Shown here piece by piece: positions 33,736 to 42,498 of a DNA stretch of 50,076 nt (its first letter is position 1; every line of letters starts with the position of its first letter). The stretch comes from Thermoplasmatales archaeon ex4572_165 (GTDB lineage: Archaea > Thermoplasmatota > E2 > DHVEG-1), in NCBI GenBank assembly GCA_002254885.1, contig NJDG01000032.1:1-50076 (forward strand), written 5' to 3'. The notes beneath the pieces were generated by a model. That model searched no databases and had not been told where the DNA came from. It saw only the letters and a list, made by a program, of their open reading frames with translations. The position numbers and the translations under genes were made by a program.

Positions 33736-34656
33736 ATGAAAAAGAAATCGAGTTTTTTGATAATAACACTCATAATTTTAGTTATGATTCTGCCAATAGT
33801 TACTGCAAATTTTAATAATGAAATACCAACCAATAACTTTAGGAAAAATTCAATATTTGAAAAAATGACTGGTGGTTCCATCATGGATAATTTTGTCGAA
33901 TTTCTAAAAAATTTTCCCTTTATAAATAAAACAATTAACAGTATAAGAAATATTTTTGGGTTAGTAGAGGACAGTTCAGATGACCAAGAAGATGGCATTA
34001 ATTATGAGCCATTTTATCAATCTGATACAAACGATCCTAAATCATCAAAACCAACCGATACTAGTATTTCAGTTACAATTGAGGATTTTGATATAACTTA
34101 TACAACAACAGACGATGATTTTGAATTTGATGTATCATTTAATGGAAGAACCACAGGAAATGTCTATGCATGTTATTGGATAATTGTTTCTTATTTTAAT
34201 GATGGGACTTGTAGCTATTATAACATGTGGAATGGCCCAAATCAAAAAGAAATTGAACTATCTGATACTTCTTTTGGATTAACATTCTTTGGAAAAGGTC
34301 CGGGTGGATATAGTGATTGGTCACGTTTTCAAGGCCATCAATATATGAAAGGAAAAATAGGAGATCAAGATGAAATCCCTGTTGAAATCGATAAAACTCC
34401 GGTTGAATCAGAGGAGATCACACTGGATATATATGTTGTTGATACTTTATTATATGTAAGAGCTTTTAGCGATAAAGAACTAACACAATGGAACCAAGAT
34501 TCAATAAGCCTTTTTGATGAATTATCTGAAAGTATGTACAATACTCCTCAGAGAAATCAGGGTGATGGACCTGGCAAAGGCACACCAGGTTTTGAAGTAC
34601 TAACTCTTATTGCATCCTTAGGTATTGTAATAATTTTCATAAGAAAGAGAAAATAA
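33736..34656 (+). CDS. Exported surface protein with PGF-CTERM-type anchor
   Basis: About 306 residues from the ATG at 33736 (MKKKSSFLI). A GAGGG ribosome binding site (33724-33728) supports this start rather than the TTG at 33721. An N-terminal signal peptide is followed by an acidic low-complexity linker and a beta-rich domain (about 125-230) with several aromatic residues (GNVYACYWIIVSYF, FFGKGPGGYSDWSRF). The C-terminus reads GKGTPGFEVLTLIASLGIVI then FIRKRK: a TPGFE motif, a hydrophobic helix and basic residues, which is the PGF-CTERM-like sorting signal cut by an archaeosortase. The function of the beta domain is unknown. Confidence 0.8.
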   Translation: MKKKSSFLIITLIILVMILPIVTANFNNEIPTNNFRKNSIFEKMTGGSIMDNFVEFLKNFPFINKTINSIRNIFGLVEDSSDDQEDGINYEPFYQSDTNDPKSSKPTDTSISVTIEDFDITYTTTDDDFEFDVSFNGRTTGNVYACYWIIVSYFNDGTCSYYNMWNGPNQKEIELSDTSFGLTFFGKGPGGYSDWSRFQGHQYMKGKIGDQDEIPVEIDKTPVESEEITLDIYVVDTLLYVRAFSDKELTQWNQDSISLFDELSESMYNTPQRNQGDGPGKGTPGFEVLTLIASLGIVIIFIRKRK

Positions 34657-34742
34657 AATCAATGTTGATTGGAAGCATTTCCTCTAAAAAATTAAGTTGA
34701 TCAAATATCTGGTTTAAACCTTAAAAAAATATTAGTTTTTCA

Positions 34743-34943
34743 TCAGGTTTCTTCTATCCAAATACCCGAACCAATGAAATGTAGTTTTTCTGCATTAAGA
34801 TTCAATAAAAGAAATACTTCATCTTTTGTAAAACAAAATGGTTTATCTGCTGAAAAAGAGAGAGAATTATCTTTGATGTCTGTTATTGTTATTGGAATGG
34901 TCTGCATTCCAACAGTTACATGAAATTTTCCCTTGGTTTGCAT
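34743..34943 (-). CDS. EF-Tu domain 3-like half of a split translation-factor paralogue
   Basis: 66-residue frame starting inside the 3' end of the 228-residue gene (28-base overlap, -1 frame). The sequence FHVTVGMQTIPITITDI and FLLLNLNAEKLHFIGSGIWI matches the third beta-barrel domain of EF-Tu-like proteins, the part missing from the upstream frame. It may be translated by -1 frameshifting at the A-AAT-TTC heptamer near 34926-34920, which would join the two seamlessly, or from its own ATG at 34943 by coupling. It may also be a mutation or assembly error. Confidence 0.65.
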   Translation of the reverse strand: MQTKGKFHVTVGMQTIPITITDIKDNSLSFSADKPFCFTKDEVFLLLNLNAEKLHFIGSGIWIEET

Positions 34944-35602
34944 AAAAACCTTCCTCTCACTAATTCGTCAATATGAGCACCTTTAATCGCTAAGCCCACT
35001 CTTGAGCCTGCTGCTGCTTCTTTTTCATCTTTATCCATCATCTGGATAGAACGGACAATGATCTCTTTTTTGTTAGGTAAAATATTAAGTTTATCATGAG
35101 TGTGAATTGTTCCTTGTTTAATGAATCCAAGAACAACTTCACCAATTCCTTTTACTGGAAATGAATGATCAATGGTTACAATTGCTGGCAGGTCATGATC
35201 TTTATTAAGATTTATTTCCTGTATTTTTTCCATGATTTTATGAACATCTCTTTCTATGATTTCAAAATGATTCAGGGAAGTATCCTTAATCATTTCTTTA
35301 ATTGAAGATGTATCAGAAAAAGCAGGGACAACAATGAATCCATACTTCAATTTCATTGCATCAATCATTAACAGTGTTTCTCCAAAGGAAGGAGTAATAT
35401 TTTCAGCAGATAATATTGCAGCATCAATGATGCCTAGGATCTGAGTTTTAACTGTTAGTTTATCATCTACGGGATGAATGAAGGAATAAATTGAATCATC
35501 AAGTTTTCTGTGATAAAGAACCATGTCACTTTCCGTTGCTTTTTTCCCTAATTCTTCTGCAAGGGAGTTATCATGAAAAATTCCTATTGTTAACTGTTTC
35601 AT
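34916..35602 (-). CDS. Archaeal EF-Tu/SelB-like protein lacking GTPase motifs, domains 1-2
   Basis: 228 residues matching the archaeal EF-Tu-domain-2 paralogue found in many methanogens. The N-terminal domain keeps the fold of a G domain (LTIGIFHDNSLAEELGKKATESD) but has no GxxxxGK(S/T) P-loop. Residues about 140-225 are an EF-Tu domain 2 beta-barrel (IDHSFPVKGIGEVVLGFIKQGTIHTHDKLNILP, then VRSIQMMDKDEKEAAAGSRVGLAIKG). The frame ends where domain 3 should begin; that domain is in the overlapping -1 frame at 34743-34943. The cellular role of this family is not established. Confidence 0.82.
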   Translation of the reverse strand: MKQLTIGIFHDNSLAEELGKKATESDMVLYHRKLDDSIYSFIHPVDDKLTVKTQILGIIDAAILSAENITPSFGETLLMIDAMKLKYGFIVVPAFSDTSSIKEMIKDTSLNHFEIIERDVHKIMEKIQEINLNKDHDLPAIVTIDHSFPVKGIGEVVLGFIKQGTIHTHDKLNILPNKKEIIVRSIQMMDKDEKEAAAGSRVGLAIKGAHIDELVRGRFLCKPRENFM

Positions 35603-35686
35603 AAGGACTGCATCGCTGTCTTTTACATAAAAGTATTCATTAAAAACGATATTTTTGTATGATATTATCCAGTGAAATATATGTGA

Positions 35687-37204
35687 TTACTGGTTAGGTT
35701 GACTAATTGGCTGCCAATCAAACTCAATCCAGGGTAAAAAAAGTCCAATAATGTTTCCATTTGGGAAATACATTAGACCTGGAATTAGTTTTACAGGGCC
35801 ATTTAAATCGTCCCAGTAATTCTGCCTCCATGTGTTAGAGGCAAGGAAACCTATCTTACATAGTTTTGTAAATTTTGCTTGCTCATCATTTTCAATAAAA
35901 TTATTGTTTTCAATTAGGTTCTTTATAGAATAAGAACAAAACATTCCTCTTCCATTATCAACCAGGTCATTTAAAGAGATATGATTTTGATTTCCTTCTT
36001 CAACATAAATACCAGTTGAACATTTTGTTATTAAGTTAGATTTAACAACATTTTCATTGCTTCTAAAAACATAAATCCCTGAGTGAGATGATTCAATATT
36101 ATTGTTTATTATGGTATTGTAGCTTCCATGTAATACTTCAATACCTGCAAAAAGAAAGTCTCCATTAATAGTAACTTGTTTGATTGTATTGTCCGACCCA
36201 TCAACATAGATTGCACTTCGTTGTTGTGTTTCTGAGACAATATTGATGTTTGTAATAGTACAATGATTGCTGTTTATTGTTTTGATTATGTTTAATCGTT
36301 CATCATTATTGCATAAAAAAGTAAGGTTTTGAATTGATGAGAAATGTGCTGAATCTAAAAATAAATATTCGGAAGGATTACTCGCTGATATAATTGTGCT
36401 TTCTTTATCTTGACCATTAAGATTAATGGCTTTATCTATCTGAATATTCTCATCATATGTTCCAGAATAAACAAACACAGTGTCATATTCATATGCTATG
36501 TCAATAGCATCTTGTATGTATCTAAAAGGAAAAGACTCTGATCCATCCCATGGGCCATCAATATTGTCATCATCAACAAAGATTGTGTTCTGTGGAAAAA
36601 CAAAGACTTCATTGATAATAACCTCTTCAACAGGCCAATCATCCATTCTATGTTTTCTCATGGTTTCAACAGATGCAATATCTCTAATAACCTCAATTCC
36701 CTCAATTACAATACCAAAAACTGCATAGTTATCATCTAAAAACGATTGAGGACCATCACAAATAAAAAATTGACTAGTAGCACTATTAGGGTCATTTGTT
36801 CGAGCCATACTAATAGCCCCATCAACATGACGTGCATCAGGATGAATCTCCAGATCAATTGTACCAAGAGGACTTTTCGTATATGAGCCATTAACATCAA
36901 ATCCTCCACCTTGAATCATAAAATCATCAATAACTCGATGAAAAACAAGTCCATTAAAAAAACCGATATTCGCTAATTCAACAAAATTATTTACAGTTAC
37001 TGGTGCAAGATCATCATAAAAAGCAAGCTTTATTGTTCCCATATTTGTATGCATAACTGCTATTGTTTGATCAAGGGAGCTAGATTGTTGATATGAGCTT
37101 TGTACTTGTGAAAGGCTACTTATTGAGGGAAGTAACAAGATAGCAACAATTAAAAAAATAAAGGTATGAAATAGCTGTTTTTTTGAAATTATATCTGCAT
37201 TCAT
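35687..37204 (-). CDS. Exported cyclophilin fused to right-handed beta-helix
   Basis: 505 residues with a signal peptide (about 10-35). Residues 45-205 are a cyclophilin-type peptidyl-prolyl isomerase with the active-site stretch VFHRVIDDFMIQGGG, the NSATSQFFI segment and NYAVFGIVIEG. From about 210, after a VDDDNIDGPWDG linker, comes a right-handed parallel beta-helix (PbH1/NosD-like repeats with asparagine-ladder stretches such as NTIINNNIESSHSGIYVF), as in carbohydrate-binding or lyase proteins. An exported isomerase fused to a beta-helix is uncommon. It may fold exoproteins at the cell surface while bound to glycan. Confidence 0.85.
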   Translation of the reverse strand: MNADIISKKQLFHTFIFLIVAILLLPSISSLSQVQSSYQQSSSLDQTIAVMHTNMGTIKLAFYDDLAPVTVNNFVELANIGFFNGLVFHRVIDDFMIQGGGFDVNGSYTKSPLGTIDLEIHPDARHVDGAISMARTNDPNSATSQFFICDGPQSFLDDNYAVFGIVIEGIEVIRDIASVETMRKHRMDDWPVEEVIINEVFVFPQNTIFVDDDNIDGPWDGSESFPFRYIQDAIDIAYEYDTVFVYSGTYDENIQIDKAINLNGQDKESTIISASNPSEYLFLDSAHFSSIQNLTFLCNNDERLNIIKTINSNHCTITNINIVSETQQRSAIYVDGSDNTIKQVTINGDFLFAGIEVLHGSYNTIINNNIESSHSGIYVFRSNENVVKSNLITKCSTGIYVEEGNQNHISLNDLVDNGRGMFCSYSIKNLIENNNFIENDEQAKFTKLCKIGFLASNTWRQNYWDDLNGPVKLIPGLMYFPNGNIIGLFLPWIEFDWQPISQPNQ

Positions 37205-37300
37205 TCAAATATTCTCCTAAATTAATAATAATTTATCATAATATAAATCTATCTCATTAAATATGTAAATTGAGGCAAAAGGATATATTTCTGATAAAAT

Positions 37301-38005
37301 TTACATCAAGAAAGGAAGAATAACAATACTAAAAAAACGATTAGTACCATGTAATACCCATGCTCCAACAAGATTTTTTGATCTTCGACAGATTTCAATT
37401 GTTAAAAAACCCTGTACAATTGTACTGATTATAAATGGGCTAGTAAAATTTTGAGGATGCATTAAAACAAAACTTGCTAATGAAGTAACATATGCAATTT
37501 TTAAATTTGTTTTTCTTACTAAAAAGATAAATAATATTCCACGGAAAAAGAATTCTTCTGTAAATGACTCAACAAAACTTACTACGCCTAATGGATAGTT
37601 TGAAACAAGAGCACCACCAATTATAAATTTTGCTAAAAAAGTAACTGTTAACATTATTGGAAGAAAAAGAAAACCAAGTTTCAGGCTTTTTTCAAATCCT
37701 TTTTCTGTGATTCCAAATTGTTTAAATGAATAATCTTTCTTTTTTTTCTTTGGTTTATTTTTTAATTTCCAGGTGACAAATAAGACTATTAATGGAAGAA
37801 ATACAAATAACAAAAATTTAGTGACAATATTGGCTGTTGAATTAAAACCATTTGTTAACGGCCAATATGCAATTACAATAAAGACCATAGTAAAAAATAT
37901 TGCACTAATTTCACCAATTGATCCTCGTTTATATTTCGCTGAATAAATAATAGGAATAAGCATGGGAATAAGCATAGGCCATAAAAAGAAATCAAAATAA
38001 ACCAT
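37301..38005 (-). CDS. CPBP-family intramembrane metalloprotease
   Basis: 234-residue membrane protein of the CPBP (Abi, Rce1-like) family with about seven helices. The catalytic motifs are in order: E150-E151 and R155 in TEEFFFRG, the FxxxH motif in SFVLMHPQ, and HGTNR in the last helix. Members cleave CAAX-like or other membrane substrates, or act in bacteriocin immunity. A Lys-rich loop (KPKKKKKD) lies near residue 85. No substrate gene is recognisable nearby. Confidence 0.85.
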   Translation of the reverse strand: MVYFDFFLWPMLIPMLIPIIYSAKYKRGSIGEISAIFFTMVFIVIAYWPLTNGFNSTANIVTKFLLFVFLPLIVLFVTWKLKNKPKKKKKDYSFKQFGITEKGFEKSLKLGFLFLPIMLTVTFLAKFIIGGALVSNYPLGVVSFVESFTEEFFFRGILFIFLVRKTNLKIAYVTSLASFVLMHPQNFTSPFIISTIVQGFLTIEICRRSKNLVGAWVLHGTNRFFSIVILPFLM

Positions 38006-38370
38006 TTATCTCTCACCAAAAAACAATTATAACCTTGTTATAAAAAAAGTTTTCCTTCACTTCTGAAAATGAAAATATCACTCACAAGTCATGGAAAAAT
38101 TAAATTAGAAAAATTCTAACCTTTTCCAATCTGTATTTATAAGGATATTCAAATAAATATGATCTTTTGAATTGCTTTTAGTGATTAGAAATATTATGAA
38201 AGTTGTAAAATATTTATTTTAATAATATTCACCATAGTTAATTAAATGAGATGTTTTTTAACCATATCTCTACTTGGAACACGCAAGTTACCGTGCAAGT
38301 TACCGCGCAAGCTAAATTGATCCTAAATTCGACAAAATAGAAAAGTCACTTCTGCAATGAGCCTTTCCAG
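38006..38370. other. Gene-free region with a 12-base tandem repeat
   Basis: About 365 bases between the CPBP protease and cyclase genes, both minus. The sequence GCAAGTTACCGY occurs twice in tandem (38283-38294, 38295-38306), with a degraded third unit (38307-38318). Otherwise the region is A/T-rich, with TATA-like stretches and no coding frame seen. Confidence 0.5.
38283..38318. repeat. Tandem 12-base repeat, two and a half copies
   Basis: GCAAGTTACCGT, GCAAGTTACCGC and GCAAGCTAAATT follow one another without a gap. The first two differ in one base. It stands out as GC-richer than its surroundings and could be a protein-binding or regulatory array. Confidence 0.5.
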
Positions 38371-38988
38371 TTAACCATCAATATTTTCTATTTCAGCAAC
38401 TACTCGACAGGGAGAGCCATCAGCATTGGCGATATTTAATGGAAAAATATAACACTTAAACCGCTTCTGATGAATTTGCTCCAAATTAGTTAGTTGTTCC
38501 ACAATTCTAATATTATGAGAAAACAGTAGTTTATGAATCAGATATGGCTCATTATCCGGGGTGAATGAGTCAATACCTAGAATCGAAATATTTTTCTTAA
38601 TTAATTTTTGAATAGTACTTTCAGAAATCACAGGATAATTATCAAAATAATCTTTTTCATAAATATGCTTACTATGCCCTGTGAAAAAGAAGACTATATC
38701 TCCTGATTTAACTTCACTAACATCAACATCGATTATGGGTTGATTGCAAACATCAAAAAGAATGGTTTCACCAATATATGAATCAATTAGATAATCTGAA
38801 AGTGTTTTTCCAGATTCAATCATATGTTTTGGAGCATCAATGTGGGTGGAAAAATGTGATGTAAAATTTAGCAGTTTTTCATTCCATCCATCAGCATCAA
38901 TCGTTGCAAATTGACTAATTTTAGGTACAGGGCTACCAGGAAATACGGGTATGCGGCTGTCAATTGGAAGGGTTAAATCAATAAACAT
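38371..38988 (-). CDS. Cyclase-family (kynurenine formamidase-like) metal hydrolase
   Basis: About 205 residues from the ATG at 38988 (MFIDLTLPIDSRIP); an upstream ATG at 39006 adds six residues and cannot be excluded. The cyclase-family core is present: the N-terminal DLTLPID start and the metal-binding HFSTHIDAPKH motif (HxGTHxDxPxH with Gly to Ser). The later segment FFFTGHSKHIYEKDYF is where the catalytic His lies, and GIDSFTPDNEP follows. Relatives hydrolyse formylkynurenine or other amides and lactones. The substrate is unknown. Confidence 0.85.
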   Translation of the reverse strand: MFIDLTLPIDSRIPVFPGSPVPKISQFATIDADGWNEKLLNFTSHFSTHIDAPKHMIESGKTLSDYLIDSYIGETILFDVCNQPIIDVDVSEVKSGDIVFFFTGHSKHIYEKDYFDNYPVISESTIQKLIKKNISILGIDSFTPDNEPYLIHKLLFSHNIRIVEQLTNLEQIHQKRFKCYIFPLNIANADGSPCRVVAEIENIDG

Positions 38989-39155
38989 ACCCAAACAAAC
39001 AATCATTAACTTTTAAAGAATATGCTAAAAAACGAGTAAAATGGCTAAATCAAACAATGAAAAGATTAAATTATAAATAGTGAATAATAATTGCCAATAT
39101 ACAATATAAATATCATTATTTATCATTCAACAAATAGAAGGAGAATTGAATAATT

Positions 39156-40502
39156 ATGAGAAAAACAATGATAGTTACTATTGTATCAATCATATTCTTA
39201 TTATCACTTGAAATTATTGGAACCATACCCTTAGGGTCCTCATCAGCAAAAGACCCTATAGAAAATGATCAAAATATCATATTTATTGAACCAACCCAAT
39301 TACACCATAATGAAAAAATGGATTATGGCTTAATTATGGCCGGAGCCGCTGCTAATCAAATAACTCCAGATCTATCTACTCAATCGCCAATTTTTATTGG
39401 CGGATTTGGAAGAAATAGGGTAGCAACAGGAATTCATGATGATATCTGGAGTCGATGTTGTGTTGTTCAAATCGGAAACACAACCATTGCATTCATATCT
39501 GTTGATTTAATTGGTGTTATGTATCCAGAATACCAACGAATAATGTCATATCTTGATGAAAACACCTCAATTGATCTAGTGGTTCTTACCAGTACACATA
39601 ATCATGAAGGACCTGATGTTATTGGCCTTTGGGGAAAAGCAATCTGGTCAGGGATCAGTTGGGATTGGTATGATGGAGCATTATCAATTATTGCTGATAC
39701 TATAAAAGAAGCATATGAAAATATGAAACCTGCTGGAATTAAACTAGCTCATGCTATTGCTCTGGGCATGTCTAGAGATAGTAGAGAACCAATTATCATG
39801 GAAGAACAAGTGGAAACTATCCAACTGGTTGATTATGATGAACAAGTAATTGCCACTATGGTATGTTATGCTAGTCATCCTGAGGTTCTTTGGGATGAAA
39901 ACACATTGATAAGCTCAGATTTTCCCCATTATATTTTTGAACACATTGAGGAAACAATAGGTGGAACTACACTTTTTATCCAAGGGTCAATAGGTGGATT
40001 AATCACACCTAGAACACAGAATCATAGCTATGAAAGTGCAAAAGATTTTGGGGAGTCCATTGCAGATATTTCAATTAATTCTTTATATAATTCATCCATT
40101 ATTTGGGAAACACATGTTCATTTAGAAACTAAAGAAATTTTCGTTCCAATGACTAATCCGGTGTTTAGAATCGCTTCAATTCTTAATATATTAGACCGAC
40201 CATTATATAATTTCAGAAAGGACCTAAAAACCTCAGTAAATATCATTGAATTAGGGGAAGATGCATCACTATTACAGATAGTAACCGTTCCAGGTGAAGA
40301 TTTTCCAGAAAACTGGTTTGAGCTTAAAGAAAAAATGCATGCAAAACATCGGATTCATATTGGTCTAGCAACTGATGAACTTGGTTACATTGTCCCAATT
40401 GAAGATTACAACCCAAAAGATTATGAAGAAAGCATGAGCGCATCAAAATATTTAGATCCACTTATACATCAAACACTAGAAAATATGTTGACATTATTTT
40501 AA
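39156..40502 (+). CDS. Exported neutral/alkaline ceramidase-like protein
   Basis: 448 residues with a signal peptide (MRKTMIVTIVSIIFLLSLEI). The N-terminal domain of neutral ceramidases is recognisable: AAANQITPDL, GGFGRNRVATGIHDD, the active-site region FISVDLIGV, and STHNHEGPDVIG with the metal-binding His. A later ligand stretch is CYASHPEVLWD, and the end of the catalytic domain is ATDELGYIVP. The usual C-terminal domain is missing. Archaeal relatives probably cleave amides of lipids or similar polar molecules rather than ceramide; the substrate is not known. A promoter with an AATTATG start region lies upstream. Confidence 0.82.
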   Translation: MRKTMIVTIVSIIFLLSLEIIGTIPLGSSSAKDPIENDQNIIFIEPTQLHHNEKMDYGLIMAGAAANQITPDLSTQSPIFIGGFGRNRVATGIHDDIWSRCCVVQIGNTTIAFISVDLIGVMYPEYQRIMSYLDENTSIDLVVLTSTHNHEGPDVIGLWGKAIWSGISWDWYDGALSIIADTIKEAYENMKPAGIKLAHAIALGMSRDSREPIIMEEQVETIQLVDYDEQVIATMVCYASHPEVLWDENTLISSDFPHYIFEHIEETIGGTTLFIQGSIGGLITPRTQNHSYESAKDFGESIADISINSLYNSSIIWETHVHLETKEIFVPMTNPVFRIASILNILDRPLYNFRKDLKTSVNIIELGEDASLLQIVTVPGEDFPENWFELKEKMHAKHRIHIGLATDELGYIVPIEDYNPKDYEESMSASKYLDPLIHQTLENMLTLF

Positions 40503-40652
40503 ATAATTATTAAAGACATTTATAAACCTTCATAAACTGAATATATTAGGTCTATGAAATTATTTAAGATAAAAACATTATTTCAATCACATCAACATTT
40601 ATAACGGTAAAAGGAATCAAAAGAAAATAAATCTTTTTGAAAGTGATATAAA

Positions 40653-41102
40653 ATGCAAAAAACAATTTATGAAGAGACATTAAAAATAGGTCTTGTTTTA
40701 AACATTATTTTTATCTTCACCTCATGTGCAATTTTAATTCCAACCATATATTCTTTATATTTAGGGGAAATAATTGCTACTTTAATATTGTTAATATCTT
40801 TGGTTTTCACTCTAATTATTATTTATGCGGTTTTACCAAAAAAATATCAGATCTATAATGATAAAATAAAAATTGTTTGTGGATTATTTAGTATAAAAAT
40901 TCCTTTTGATAATATTGAATATATTGATATTCATCCATCATCAAACATATATGCAAGCCTTGATGCTCTTCGTTTTGGAACTGGAACAGGACAAAAATGT
41001 GTGATGATTAAAAGAAAACATGGAATGAATGTTTTAATACAACCTATGAACACTGAAAGATTTATGGAAATCATTAACAAGAAAATTAAAAATACTGATT
41101 GA
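40653..41102 (+). CDS. Membrane protein with PH-like domain
   Basis: 149 residues. Two hydrophobic helices (about 15-38 and 43-65) precede a PH-like beta domain, including YQIYNDKIKIVCGLFSIKIPFDNIEYIDI and a C-terminal helix. This matches the small bacterial/archaeal PH-domain membrane proteins of unknown role. It lies 15 bases before the exonuclease gene; these two and the next two genes run in the same direction and may form one operon. Confidence 0.75.
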   Translation: MQKTIYEETLKIGLVLNIIFIFTSCAILIPTIYSLYLGEIIATLILLISLVFTLIIIYAVLPKKYQIYNDKIKIVCGLFSIKIPFDNIEYIDIHPSSNIYASLDALRFGTGTGQKCVMIKRKHGMNVLIQPMNTERFMEIINKKIKNTD

Positions 41103-41117
41103 TAATTACCAATAAAC

Positions 41118-41687
41118 ATGTATCTATTTTTTGACACTGAAACAACTGGACTGCCTAATAATTGGAAAGCACCTGTAACCGATCTAAATAATTGGCCAAG
41201 AATGATTCAAATTGCCTGGATCTTATGTGATGACGAAGGAAATCGTATTGAATCAGATGATTTTATTATAAAACCTGAAAACTTTGAAATTCCAAAAGAT
41301 GCATCAGCAATTCATGGTATATCTACTGAAAAAGCAATTGAAGAGGGTGTAGATCTTAAACAGGTTTTAGATAAGTTTGTTGAATTAGTTGAAAAATCTG
41401 AGTGCGTTGTTGCTCATAATATTAGTTTTGACGAAAAAATTCTTGGTGCAGAACTGTTAAGAAAAGAAGTTAAAAGCACCTTTAATAAAAAAAGAAAACT
41501 ATGCACAATGAAATCATCAACTGACTATTGCAGAATCCCAGGATATTATGGATATAAATGGCCGAAACTTTCTGAATTACATATTAAATTGTTTGGTGAG
41601 GATTTTGATGAAGCCCATGATGCATCAGTAGATATCAATGCAACAGAAAAATGTTTTTGGGAAATGAAAAAAATAGGGATAATATAA
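41118..41687 (+). CDS. DEDDh 3'-5' exonuclease (DnaQ-like)
   Basis: 189-residue nuclease of the DnaQ family. The four acidic residues and His of the DEDDh site are in order: D6 and E8 (FFDTETTG), D in VAHNISFDEKILG, and H/D in EAHDASVDINATE. There is no polymerase or helicase part. The family degrades single-stranded DNA or RNA ends in proofreading, repair or RNA turnover. It is placed between the PH-like and EFR1 genes. Confidence 0.92.
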   Translation: MYLFFDTETTGLPNNWKAPVTDLNNWPRMIQIAWILCDDEGNRIESDDFIIKPENFEIPKDASAIHGISTEKAIEEGVDLKQVLDKFVELVEKSECVVAHNISFDEKILGAELLRKEVKSTFNKKRKLCTMKSSTDYCRIPGYYGYKWPKLSELHIKLFGEDFDEAHDASVDINATEKCFWEMKKIGII

Positions 41688-41742
41688 GATATACAGCTTC
41701 AATATGAATCATATAAATTCTTTTAACAAAGGAAGATAGAAA

Positions 41743-42474
41743 ATGAATTTAAAAAACATTGATTTCTATTACTTTTCTGGAACAGGTAATACATTTCTTA
41801 TTGTTAAAAAGATGAAGCAAGCATTTGAAAAAAATGATATTAAAGTTAATCTTTATCGATTGGAAAAAACAAAACCCAAAGACGTTGATTTGAATAACAC
41901 AATTGGTCTTGGATTCCCAGTTGCAGAACAAGGAACATACCCTTTTGTATGGGATTTTGTAAAATCACTTCCATCTGCAAAAGGCACAGATATATTTCTA
42001 GTGGATACATTGCTTGCATATTCTGGAGGTATAGTTGGCCCAATGAAACAGATTGTAAAAAGGAAAGGATATAATCCAATTGGGGCAAAAGAAATATTAA
42101 TGCCAAATAATCTTTTTCCAAAAAGAATAGACATTGAAAAGAAAAAAAGAAAAATCCTCAAAGGCCAAGAGAAAGCATCGCAATATGCAGAAGATATCAT
42201 CAATGGAAAATCACGATGGAAACATATCCCTCCTTTTTCTGATTTATTGGCAATATTTTCAAAAAGCCAAAAAACTTGGAAATTTTTTAGGTGGTATTAT
42301 CCACTGACAATAGATAAAACAAAATGTAATAAATGTGGATTATGTAGTAAAATATGTCCTATAAATAATATTGAGATGAATGAATATCCAAAATTAAAGA
42401 ATGGATGTACGATTTGCATGAGATGCATTTCTTTTTGCCCAAAAAATGCAATATCAAAATTTTTATTAGACTAG
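41743..42474 (+). CDS. EFR1-type flavodoxin/2[4Fe-4S] ferredoxin fusion
   Basis: 243 residues. The N-terminal half is flavodoxin-like with an FMN phosphate loop (YYFSGTGNTFLIV). The C-terminal 60 residues hold two cluster motifs, CNKCGLCSKICP and CTICMRCISFCP. The EFR1 family couples flavin and iron-sulfur electron transfer; the physiological donor and acceptor are not known. It lies 24 bases before an SPL-type radical SAM gene, so it could supply electrons to that enzyme. Confidence 0.9.
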   Translation: MNLKNIDFYYFSGTGNTFLIVKKMKQAFEKNDIKVNLYRLEKTKPKDVDLNNTIGLGFPVAEQGTYPFVWDFVKSLPSAKGTDIFLVDTLLAYSGGIVGPMKQIVKRKGYNPIGAKEILMPNNLFPKRIDIEKKKRKILKGQEKASQYAEDIINGKSRWKHIPPFSDLLAIFSKSQKTWKFFRWYYPLTIDKTKCNKCGLCSKICPINNIEMNEYPKLKNGCTICMRCISFCPKNAISKFLLD

Positions 42475-42498
42475 ATTGTTTAGGAAAAAATAATAAAC

